Positions 1 through 7,417 of a stretch of 64,000 bases of DNA are shown here, piece by piece. The stretch lies in the NCBI GenBank assembly GCA_903859705.1, contig CAIONQ010000105.1, forward strand, positions 1 to 64,000, written 5' to 3'. The position numbers and the translations under genes are program-made. Source of the DNA: an uncultured Chthonomonas sp. GTDB lineage: Bacteria > Armatimonadota > Chthonomonadetes > Chthonomonadales > Chthonomonadaceae. Numbering within the stretch: the stretch's first letter is position 1; each line of letters begins with the position of its first letter. Under the pieces are notes generated by a model. That model did not search any database. It saw only the letters and a list, made by a program, of their open reading frames with translations, and was not told the DNA's origin.

Positions 1-1251
1 AATCCAGAACACTACATCTGGCACTCCGGTAAAACCAATGTCTGGCCGGATCGCAGAGCTTGCCGGTGCACCCCAGGGGTTGCCCCGGGATGCCAGGTTG
101 CGAAGCGTTCTGGCAACGTCGGTGGGCACTCGCCCTTCGGCAGTGCGGTACCTGCGGATACCATTGATGATATCCACATGCCTGATTCTGGCCGGGCAGA
201 TTTGAACACAGGCGTGGCAGTTGGTGCAGGCCCAGAGTGCGGAATCTGGAAGCGCATCTGTTGAGGCCGATATCCCCTGATTTGTGAGAAGATTTCGCAG
301 ATCTACCACCATTTGCATGGGGTTCAGATCTGAGCCCGCGAGGTGTGGGGGGCAAATGGTGGTGCATCGTCCGCACTCCACGCAGGCATCCAGAGACATC
401 AGCTGGTAGGATGTGAAATCTTGAAGCGAACCCAGGCCGATAGTGCCGCGTGCTTCCAGCTCCTCTTCGTTGCCGGGTTCAAGGGCAGTAGGGGCTCTCT
501 CTGGCTGCAACCACGCTACCCAGGGGATAAACAAAAGGTGCTTCCACCGGGATTGGGGCAACAGCGCTATGAAAGTGAGCACCAGGAAAATGTGCATCCA
601 CCAGATTGCGGGATACACGGTGCCGAGGCTGTGCAAGGCAAATACCCTGCCAATAGGCGAGAAGATGGTAGCATTGGCGCGGCTAGCATCGGCGGCAATG
701 CCCGCGCCTTCCAGTAAGAAACCCGTGGCCGCCGTTGCGGCTGCGAGCAGCAAAAATAGAAGATCGGAAATGTGCGTGGAGTTGGTGCGCAGCTGGCGCA
801 GCAGGCTAACGATACTGGCAGCCAACAGACCCACAAGAACCGCGATGCCGGCAAGATCCAGCACGATTTTCATCAGCAGGTAGAAGTATCCGCGGTAGAA
901 CCAGCGCACACCGAAAATCCAGCTGCCGTAGTGCTCGATGGCAACGATGGTGGTGCCCACCAAAAGCATGGCCAGGCCGGCAACCAGCGCAATGTGCATG
1001 CCAGAGGCAAAAACTGGGACACGCCGAGGTTCCCAAGTGATCGGTGCATTTTTGCTGCCCCGGAAGGCCAGCCTGTATATGGCTTCTAATCGAAAGGGTA
1101 ATGCAGCTGGCGTAGAAGGTTTGCCCTGTTGCCACAGCTTCCAGCGCCTGTGAAAGCCAAGCCAGAAACTGTAACAGGCGAGGCCCGCAAAAACATAGAA
1201 TAGCGCCTGCTGCCAGAAGGGTATGTGGAAGAAGAGCGTACGCCCTGTCAT
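1..1251 (-). CDS. EtfAB-associated membrane Fe-S oxidoreductase (3' end cut by the window edge)
   Basis: 417 codons are visible and the frame stays open to base 1. The N-terminal ~220 residues hold several hydrophobic segments resembling the NarI/heterodisulfide-reductase membrane domain. Around residue 300 comes a ferredoxin cluster motif CVECGRCTTICP, and about 50 residues later a second one, CTNCHACVQICP; both are C-x2-C-x2-C-x3-CP. This architecture is known from Fe-S proteins that take electrons from electron-transfer flavoprotein and pass them to the membrane quinone pool; the missing C-terminus would be expected to carry CCG (cysteine-rich) domains. The start ATG overlaps the etfA stop in an ATGA tetranucleotide, so the gene is probably translationally coupled to etfA. 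The quinone-reductase role is inferred from architecture and neighbours. Confidence 0.85.
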   Translation of the reverse strand, partial: MTGRTLFFHIPFWQQALFYVFAGLACYSFWLGFHRRWKLWQQGKPSTPAALPFRLEAIYRLAFRGSKNAPITWEPRRVPVFASGMHIALVAGLAMLLVGTTIVAIEHYGSWIFGVRWFYRGYFYLLMKIVLDLAGIAVLVGLLAASIVSLLRQLRTNSTHISDLLFLLLAAATAATGFLLEGAGIAADASRANATIFSPIGRVFALHSLGTVYPAIWWMHIFLVLTFIALLPQSRWKHLLFIPWVAWLQPERAPTALEPGNEEELEARGTIGLGSLQDFTSYQLMSLDACVECGRCTTICPPHLAGSDLNPMQMVVDLRNLLTNQGISASTDALPDSALWACTNCHACVQICPARIRHVDIINGIRRYRTAEGRVPTDVARTLRNLASRGNPWGAPASSAIRPDIGFTGVPDVVFWI

Positions 1252-2195
1252 TTCAGTTTCGCAATCAGCTCCGGAAGTATCCGGTAGAGATCGGCACAGA
1301 TGCCGAAATCTGCATGCTTGAAGATGGGTGCCTGCGCATCGGTATTGATAGCAATTATTGTTTGGGCGTCCCGAATTCCGGCCATGTGCTGGATGCTGCC
1401 GGAGACACCGGCCGCAATGTAGAGCTGTGGGGCAATACGAGAACCGGTTTGCCCAATCTGCAGCTCTGCGCTTGCTACCCCGGCATCTACTGCAGCACGC
1501 GTAGCACCGGCTGCGCCGCCGAGACAATCGGCCAGGGTGCCGATAAGGCTTTCAAAAGTGGCGGCATCCTTCAGAGGATTGCCCCCCGCTACAACTACCT
1601 TCGCCTGTGAGAGTGCGGGGCGTTTGTCTGCCGATTGTGCGGGCCTTTCCACCGTAACCCTGCTGGAAGGAACAGCAACCGAAAGCTCTGTGATGTTTGC
1701 CGTTAGTTGGGTTTCTACAGACTGGCTAAATGCCGGGGGGTGGATGGTGAAGGCGCAACGCGGCGGTACCTGCAGGGTGGCAATAAACTCTCCGGAATAG
1801 ATGCGGCGCTCTACAGTAAGCTCGCCGGCATTGCCAACAGCCACCCCGCACACATCGCGTATAAGAGGCATGCTCATCACTGCAGCTGCCCGGGCAATGG
1901 CATCCTGCAGGGTGCCAGGTGAGCATGCGGCAATCCAGTCTGCCCCTGTAGCAGCCACGGCAGCAGTTATCACCGCTTCCATCTGATGTGCGCAAAGTGG
2001 CGCATCCGCGTTGTAGATGAGGGCCGCATCAGCACCCATTCGCAGCCATGCGCCGGATGCCTGGTAAGAGTGGCAGATATACAGCGCATTAACAGTTGCG
2101 AATTGCTGCAACTGCGCAGCAAACGTAACACCTGCCAGTGCCTGTGCATCCGGGGCATCGGTAAGAACATCGAAGATTAGAAGCAGACTGCCCAT
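1248..2195 (-). CDS. etfA: electron transfer flavoprotein alpha subunit
   Basis: Protein of 315 residues, the usual length for EtfA. The C-terminal FAD-binding half is well preserved: the SRIAPQLYIAAGVSG segment followed by QHMAGI, then IIAINTD and APIFKHADFGI, the standard EtfA signature. EtfA and EtfB form a heterodimer with FAD (and AMP) that accepts electrons from acyl-CoA or similar dehydrogenases. I chose the ATG at 2195 because it overlaps the etfB stop as TAATG and gives an N-terminus (MGSLLLIFDVL) of the expected form; a longer in-frame reading to 2258 would overlap etfB and looks artificial. The order etfB-etfA-Fe-S protein suggests a complete electron bridge to the quinone pool. 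Confidence 0.93.
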   Translation of the reverse strand: MGSLLLIFDVLTDAPDAQALAGVTFAAQLQQFATVNALYICHSYQASGAWLRMGADAALIYNADAPLCAHQMEAVITAAVAATGADWIAACSPGTLQDAIARAAAVMSMPLIRDVCGVAVGNAGELTVERRIYSGEFIATLQVPPRCAFTIHPPAFSQSVETQLTANITELSVAVPSSRVTVERPAQSADKRPALSQAKVVVAGGNPLKDAATFESLIGTLADCLGGAAGATRAAVDAGVASAELQIGQTGSRIAPQLYIAAGVSGSIQHMAGIRDAQTIIAINTDAQAPIFKHADFGICADLYRILPELIAKLK

Positions 2196-2956
2196 TACAT
2201 GCCACCTGCCTTCCGAACCTGTTCTGCAAGTGCTTCTACAGAATCCAGCATAACGCATGCTTCTCTGCGAGGGGCCGGGCGGATACCAAGGATCTGTGGC
2301 TCCTGAGGAGTTACCGATGGTACATGCGGCTGTATGCGTTTTAGCGGTTTTGACCTGGCCCGCACAATAGCAGGAAGGCCCACAAAGCGGGGCTCGGCCA
2401 TCTGAAGGTCTACGGTTACTACTGCAGGAAGGCTAACGCGCACAGTTTCGGTGCCTCCGCTGGCAATGCGGCCGATCAGCAGCTCACCTCCCGAATCGAA
2501 GTCCATGGAAATGGCATTGCTTACGCAGGGCCAGCCAAGCAATGCCGCTACCCGTAGTGGGGTTTGCTGCTGATCCAGATCGGCACCCTGTTTGCCTGCA
2601 ATAATCAGGTTCACCTGCTCTTGCCTGCAGACAACTGCGATCATTGCCGCTGCCACGGCAGGCCCTGGTTGATCATCGGTTTCCACAAGTATGGCTTCCT
2701 GTGTTCCCATGGCAAGTGCTGCCCGAAGAAGCTTCTCACACGGATCCGGACCAACAGCAATGGCAATAACCGAATCTTCCTGGGTTCCCGGGTGCTCAAA
2801 AAGTTGCAGTGCTGCCTCTAAGGCTACTTCATCAAAGGGATTGACAACATAGGCCAGCTCTTCGCCGGGAATGGCAGACGATAAAGTGCCATCGGATGCG
2901 ATGGAAAGCGGCGTGTACGGATCTGGAATTCGTTTGAGAGGAACGGCGATCTTCAA
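2195..2956 (-). CDS. etfB: electron transfer flavoprotein beta subunit
   Basis: Protein of 253 residues, full length for EtfB. It opens with MKIAVPLKRIPDP, and the family segment NPFDEVALEAALQL lies near residue 60; the AGKQGADLDQQQTP region corresponds to the AMP/flavin-proximal loop (consensus G.QA.D.D..Q). The start codon is TTG, a choice this genome makes often. It is first in a three-gene minus-strand operon with etfA (1-nt overlap) and the Fe-S oxidoreductase (4-nt overlap). No acyl-CoA dehydrogenase is visible nearby, so the electron donor cannot be read from this window. Confidence 0.93.
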   Translation of the reverse strand: MKIAVPLKRIPDPYTPLSIASDGTLSSAIPGEELAYVVNPFDEVALEAALQLFEHPGTQEDSVIAIAVGPDPCEKLLRAALAMGTQEAILVETDDQPGPAVAAAMIAVVCRQEQVNLIIAGKQGADLDQQQTPLRVAALLGWPCVSNAISMDFDSGGELLIGRIASGGTETVRVSLPAVVTVDLQMAEPRFVGLPAIVRARSKPLKRIQPHVPSVTPQEPQILGIRPAPRREACVMLDSVEALAEQVRKAGGM

Positions 2957-3040
2957 CGTGAATTCACTTTCTAAATAATTGCGCCATTAATGGTGCCGCG
3001 CTCTGCTTTGGAAGTTCCTCGCCGTGGCATTATTATCCTT

Positions 3041-3070
3041 TTGACTCGGCAAAGGTGCCGGTGGTATGAT
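3041..3070 (+). promoter_or_regulatory. sigma70-type promoter for the E2-like gene
   Basis: TTGACT at 3041-3046 and TATGAT at 3065-3070 are separated by 18 nt. A start point near 3077 would give a leader of about 58 nt before the TTG start at 3135. The promoter lies in the divergent gap between etfB and the acyltransferase gene. Confidence 0.55.
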
Positions 3071-3134
3071 TTGGAGTGGAACACAAGATTTCAGGCCGTC
3101 TACACGCATAACGAGCCAGAGTGGGAGCACAGTA

Positions 3135-4328
3135 TTGGCAACTCTCGAAGTTCGAGTTCCTCAAATGGGGGAAGGGCTGCAAGAGGTAGTTGTTGCAGGC
3201 TTTTTTAAGCAAGTTGGCGACCATGTAACGCGTGATGAGCCGCTTTACAGCATGGAAACCGACAAGGCAGTAATGGATGTTGAGTCGCCATTCGAAGGCA
3301 CCATTGTGCGCTGGCTTGCAGATATTGGCGAAGTGCTGCCGATTGGTGCGCCAATAGCGGTGTTGGAAGGCGCAGCGGCGGCTTCCGTGGTGCGCTCTGC
3401 TGTCATCAAAGATGTACCATCTGCTGCCCTGGAGAGTGTTGACTTCCGAGGCGTATCCTCATTGAGGATTCCGCCTCGCACCCGTGCATATTGCCGGGAG
3501 CTTGGGATTACCCCGGCGGTGATGGCCCGTATTACAAGCACCACCGGTAAACTTATGCCAGCCGATGTAGATGCCTTTGTTGCCAACGCTGAGGTGCCCA
3601 ACCCGAGCCCACAGGAAATGCCACCGGTAAAGCAGGAAGCTCCCGTGGCTGTTACTGGTACGGAAGCTGGCTCGATGGATGTGGCCGTATCTCGGCAGCA
3701 ACGGGTGCTTATAAGCCGAATGCGGCGAAGCATGGAAACGGTTATACCGGCAAGCATGAGCAGAGAGTTGCCCTGGGGAGTGATTGAGCAGTACGTACAG
3801 CTGCGAAGAGAAGCGGACTACAACTTTAAGGCAACAGAGTTTCAAACGGCGGCATGGTGTGTTGCAAGGGCGGTGGCGGCGTATCCACAGTTTCGGTGGA
3901 ATTTGCTTAGTGACGACACCATCCGGAAGCGGGAGCAGCTAAACCTTGGGATTGCCGTGGCATTGCCAGGCGGAGAGTTGCTTACCGCGGCGGTGCGGGA
4001 TGCGGATGGTATTGATTATGAAGAGTTTGCGGAAGCGGCGCATGCCGCAATAGCGCTTGCACGGGAGGGAAAAGACCAGGCAAGTGCCGACATCCCCATG
4101 CACATAACCTATCTGGGGGCGCACGGCATTCTGAATGCCATCCCTTTGTTAGTCTCGCCGGCCTCCAGTGTGTTGTTTATAGGGGCTGCGCACAAAAATT
4201 CGGATGGAAACAGGGTTTGCAATGTAACTCTGACGTTCGATCACCGTATGTATAATGGAGCGGAGGCGGCATTGTTGCTGGCAAAAATTGCAGCATGTGC
4301 CGCTGATATAGGTTTGCTTGCCGGATAG
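3135..4328 (+). CDS. lipoyl-dependent E2-type acyltransferase (2-oxo acid dehydrogenase family), stand-alone
   Basis: About 397 residues. An N-terminal lipoyl domain starts LEVRVPQMGEG and has the lipoylated lysine in METDKAVMDVESP near residue 44. A peripheral subunit-binding domain follows (RIPPRTRAYCRELGI, about residues 130-165), then a Pro-rich linker and the catalytic CAT domain. The C-terminal active-site motif reads DHRMYNG where the family has DHR-x-x-DG: the histidine is present but the usual Asp is Asn. I prefer the TTG at 3135, preceded by GGGAG, because the lipoyl domain begins there; an in-frame ATG at 3066 lies inside the predicted promoter. No E1 or E3 gene is adjacent, so the substrate is unknown. 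With Asn in the motif it may be a weakened or diverged acyltransferase. Confidence 0.82.
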   Translation: MATLEVRVPQMGEGLQEVVVAGFFKQVGDHVTRDEPLYSMETDKAVMDVESPFEGTIVRWLADIGEVLPIGAPIAVLEGAAAASVVRSAVIKDVPSAALESVDFRGVSSLRIPPRTRAYCRELGITPAVMARITSTTGKLMPADVDAFVANAEVPNPSPQEMPPVKQEAPVAVTGTEAGSMDVAVSRQQRVLISRMRRSMETVIPASMSRELPWGVIEQYVQLRREADYNFKATEFQTAAWCVARAVAAYPQFRWNLLSDDTIRKREQLNLGIAVALPGGELLTAAVRDADGIDYEEFAEAAHAAIALAREGKDQASADIPMHITYLGAHGILNAIPLLVSPASSVLFIGAAHKNSDGNRVCNVTLTFDHRMYNGAEAALLLAKIAACAADIGLLAG

Positions 4329-4367
4329 ACAGCTGGCAACCGAAATCGAGATAGAAGCAGGAGCTAC

Positions 4368-5282
4368 ATGGTCCCATTACATCGAGACGCAGCCCTAAAG
4401 GGATTTTTGTGGAAACTCGGCATCTATTTGTTATTTGTCGCCGTGGTTACTACTGTATCGTCTCAGGAACGCAGGCGCGAGAATGCTCTCCGAACGTATG
4501 TAGATCCAGTTACGGGCGTTCAGATCCTTTCACATCTGGATCCAGATATGTTTCCTGCATCATGGGATGATCCGAGTGAACCAACGGTGGCTGAAGAGCC
4601 GGAGGCGAAGCTTATTGCCGGGGGCGTAAGAGGTGTGCTGCTGGCCCTGCATAAATACCCAACTAGCCTTTTAAGGGCGAACCTGAAGCGTGTTTACCTC
4701 GTGCAGAACTTGCTTGTGGATGGTGTGGAGACCGGGGGCGTAAACGCACCGGAGTTGAAGACTATTTATGTTGACCTGGACAATGTTACTCGCCTGGATG
4801 AGCCCGTTTGGGCTGAAGAGACGATTCACCATGAGTTTGCACATTTGCTAACCGATATTCACTCCAACGATTTTTCTGAGGAGACGTGGGCAAAGCTTAA
4901 CAAGCCCGGTTTTAAGTATGGTGACGGTGGCACGGAGGCAATTCGAACTGGCCACGATGGTGGCGATATAACCGATGAGTATTTGCAAAAGGGATTTGCG
5001 GAGGAGTACGGAATGTCTGACATTCAAGAAGATTTCGCAACTCTTACCGAGCGAATATTTGTTGGAGATGTTCTGGTTCGTAAGGCGGCCGCCAGGTATC
5101 CAATTGTAGGACGAAAAGTTGACCGGATAATCTCATTTTATGAGACGCTTAACCCGGCAATGACAAAAGACTACTTCCGGCATTTGCCAACAGTCACCGT
5201 AAATTCAGATAACCAGCCCCCATCCGAAAGCGGTGGTACGCACACCACTGTGGATGCAAAACATAAAGTTAGTGCGCATTAG
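4368..5282 (+). CDS. membrane-anchored zincin-like metallopeptidase, family unassigned
   Basis: 304 residues with one N-terminal hydrophobic segment (about residues 12-31), consistent with a signal anchor placing the bulk outside the cytoplasm. The sequence ETIHHEFAHLL contains an HExxH zinc motif (H155-E156-H159). About 60 residues downstream QEDFATLTE could supply the third zinc ligand; HEFAH followed by EDFA is the pattern of several small zincin-like families. The tail after residue 280 is polar and low-complexity. It begins 39 nt after the E2-like gene, so the two could be co-transcribed. Substrate and true family are not recognisable by eye; peptidase activity is inferred from the motif only. 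Confidence 0.7.
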   Translation: MVPLHRDAALKGFLWKLGIYLLFVAVVTTVSSQERRRENALRTYVDPVTGVQILSHLDPDMFPASWDDPSEPTVAEEPEAKLIAGGVRGVLLALHKYPTSLLRANLKRVYLVQNLLVDGVETGGVNAPELKTIYVDLDNVTRLDEPVWAEETIHHEFAHLLTDIHSNDFSEETWAKLNKPGFKYGDGGTEAIRTGHDGGDITDEYLQKGFAEEYGMSDIQEDFATLTERIFVGDVLVRKAAARYPIVGRKVDRIISFYETLNPAMTKDYFRHLPTVTVNSDNQPPSESGGTHTTVDAKHKVSAH

Positions 5283-5748
5283 CGGTATTGCCAGTGCTCT
5301 CAGATACTGTTGAAATTGCCCTATGCAAAATAATCCGTTACGCAGCGTAATACCGAGTGATACAATGTAGTTATACAAAGCGGTGTGGCGTGTTTTCTGA
5401 AGCTATGGATATGCCCCTACGGCCGCAATGCTTGCTCTCACAAGGCAGCATGCTTGTGGGTGGATGATAGTATGTGAACAAGTTAACAGAAGGAAACGTT
5501 TGCATACGGGAGGAACACATGGCTACCCCTCTGCACCGGAAACAGAGCAGCGGAACCCCTCCCCGCCGACTCAATCCGGGTACAAGAAAGTTTCCTACCG
5601 GCTTTCACACGTCATTAACTATAGATGCAACCAGGGGCCATGGCACCTGTAGTTGTACGGTGTTTCCCATGGGAAACAAAGTGCAACATGGTGCTGCAAT
5701 GTTCAGCAATTAAGATTGGCGCGGCCCAATTGCCAGGAGGATACTGAG
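5283..5748. other. 466-nt stretch upstream of the lipoprotein operon with one weak small-ORF candidate
   Basis: No established gene is visible. The stretch holds a possible 64-codon reading frame at 5519-5713 (listed separately) and a CCCATGGG palindrome near 5668. I found no convincing -35/-10 pair, although the promoter for the downstream surface-protein operon must lie here or further upstream. Confidence 0.4.
5519..5713 (+). CDS. possible small protein, 64 residues, unrecognised
   Basis: ATG at 5519 is preceded by GGGAGG at 5508-5513 with a 5-nt spacer, among the better ribosome-binding sites in this region. The product (MATPLHRKQSSG...) is basic in its first half and has CSC near its end, with no signal peptide, membrane segment or family I recognise. 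It ends just before the Shine-Dalgarno of the next lipoprotein gene, so it could be a leader peptide, a short real gene, or chance. Composition alone does not support it strongly. Confidence 0.22.
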   Translation: MATPLHRKQSSGTPPRRLNPGTRKFPTGFHTSLTIDATRGHGTCSCTVFPMGNKVQHGAAMFSN

Positions 5749-7308
5749 ATCAGAAACTCAGAACGATTTAGAAAAATAGGTTTCTGGAAGGCCATTACGC
5801 TGTTTACCGCATGCGTATCTGTGGCAAGTATGGCAGCAGCAGGCTGTGGCGGCGGTGGTGGCAGCTCATCTGGCGGAAATAACCCTCCCCCTGTAGATAC
5901 TACAAAGCCCTTTGTAAGTGAGCTTGCAGGAACCGTTACCGATGGAAACGGCGGCGCAATAGTGGGGGCTACGGTTACTTTTACTGGCCTGCCATCTGTA
6001 ACAACCAGCCAATTAGGTGCTTTTGTTATTCCGAATGCTGTTGTGCCCGTTGGCCAAACCTCAACTATTGGCATCCTATCGGCAACTGCAACGGTTAATG
6101 GCAAGGCATGGAGCGCACGCAACACCGTTGAAGTGTTACGTGGCAATGCTATAACCGATAACGCGCACCTATCGATGTCGCTTGCATCCGTTCAGGGTGC
6201 TATTACAGGCACACTTACAGATTCCAAAACCGGGAAGCCGCTGGTTAATGCCCGCGTGTTTGCGGCGGATGGCCCGTACACAGGGGGTGTTGTTCCTAAT
6301 ACCTACCAGTACTTTACTGTTGCGGCATCCTACACGGCGTTTACCGATGCAAGCGGAAGCTACACAATTGCCGGGCTGGCACCCTTCAATAACTACACGG
6401 TTACGGCATCTTACACTGGCTACATCAATCAAACCGTCAACAGTGTGGTAGTAGGCTCCAATGCCACCACCAGTGGCGTAAACTTTGCGCTGGCCTCCTC
6501 CAGTTCCAGCGCGGTTCTACCGGTTATTACTGGCCTTGGTGCATCCACTGTGACCCTGCCGTGGACTGCCACGCGTGGTGCTGCCAGCTCACGAGAATCC
6601 CGAGGAGTACAGGCAATTAAGCTGGATTTGCTGCAGCGGCTTGGCTACCTCAAGCATTCAACAACGGTTTCTTCCAACATTGCCAACCGGTCTACCGGGG
6701 TAACGCGGGGCAATCCCGCAGGTAGCCTGATTGAGACGATTTTGGTGTGGGATTACCTGCCGGTGAGCAACTTGCTTGGGTTTGATATCCTGCGTTCCAC
6801 TGCCTCTACAACGGCATTTGGAAGCATCGCGCTGGTTCGGGATCCCATGGCAGACCGTTTCTCGGATGATGATGTGGTGCTTACGCCAGATACACTTTAC
6901 TACTACAGCATTGCCCGCGCCGATACCATCAATTTCCCCAAAAATGGAGATGAAGGCGCCCCGGTTGTGCCAGCAATTGCAGTAGATCCATTGGGAGCCA
7001 TTACCCTTGCGTCGCCAATTGCTGGCGCGACAACTACGGCGGTGCCAACGTTTAGTTGGAGCGCTGTTAACAGGGCCAGCACGTATACGGTAATGGTTTA
7101 CAGTTCGTATCCGAACTACCAATCAGATACCGACCCGAATGCGGTTCAGCCTATCTGGAAGACGTCTCTGAATGGCGTGTCGGTACCCTACGCTGGGCCT
7201 GCTCTCACATTTGGACAAACCTATTACTGGGTGGTTTTGGCCCAGGACGCACCAGGAGTGGACTTTACTATTAGCGCCATAGACTCCTTCGTACCTAAGG
7301 CACCCTAG
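5749..7308 (+). CDS. poly-Gly lipoprotein with carboxypeptidase-regulatory-like repeats
   Basis: About 519 residues. A basic N-region (RNSERFRKIGFWK) and hydrophobic core lead to a lipobox ending MAAAGC, followed by a Gly/Ser run, so the mature protein should be lipid-anchored. The first half has two or three beta-sandwich repeats of the CarboxypepD_reg type (AGTVTDGNGGAIVGATVTF; GTLTDSKTGKPLVNARVF; YTIAGLAPFNNYTV). The C-terminal half resembles fibronectin-III-like repeats (LASPIAGATTTAVPTFSWSA...TYYWVVLAQD). The start is uncertain: AGGAGG at 5735-5740 points to an ATC codon at 5749 with an 8-nt spacer, while the in-frame TTGs at 5653 and 5716 lie upstream of that site. First of three exported-protein genes on this strand; probably surface adhesion or envelope structure, but no function is demonstrated. 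Confidence 0.75.
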   Translation: MRNSERFRKIGFWKAITLFTACVSVASMAAAGCGGGGGSSSGGNNPPPVDTTKPFVSELAGTVTDGNGGAIVGATVTFTGLPSVTTSQLGAFVIPNAVVPVGQTSTIGILSATATVNGKAWSARNTVEVLRGNAITDNAHLSMSLASVQGAITGTLTDSKTGKPLVNARVFAADGPYTGGVVPNTYQYFTVAASYTAFTDASGSYTIAGLAPFNNYTVTASYTGYINQTVNSVVVGSNATTSGVNFALASSSSSAVLPVITGLGASTVTLPWTATRGAASSRESRGVQAIKLDLLQRLGYLKHSTTVSSNIANRSTGVTRGNPAGSLIETILVWDYLPVSNLLGFDILRSTASTTAFGSIALVRDPMADRFSDDDVVLTPDTLYYYSIARADTINFPKNGDEGAPVVPAIAVDPLGAITLASPIAGATTTAVPTFSWSAVNRASTYTVMVYSSYPNYQSDTDPNAVQPIWKTSLNGVSVPYAGPALTFGQTYYWVVLAQDAPGVDFTISAIDSFVPKAP

Positions 7309-7417
7309 GTGAACTTTACCGAAGGTGTGGCAACCTGGCGGTTGCCACTGTAATTGGCCGAACAATTGAAACCTGCGCAATTTGGGGCGCAGTTGCTTGT
7401 TACAGGAGGGAAACCTG

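Noticed and set aside
7327-7348. GTGGCAACC/GGTTGCCAC hairpin between the first two surface-protein genes as a terminator
   Set aside because: The 9-bp stem is perfect but no T-tract follows; it is more likely a processing or stability element, so I did not annotate it as a terminator.
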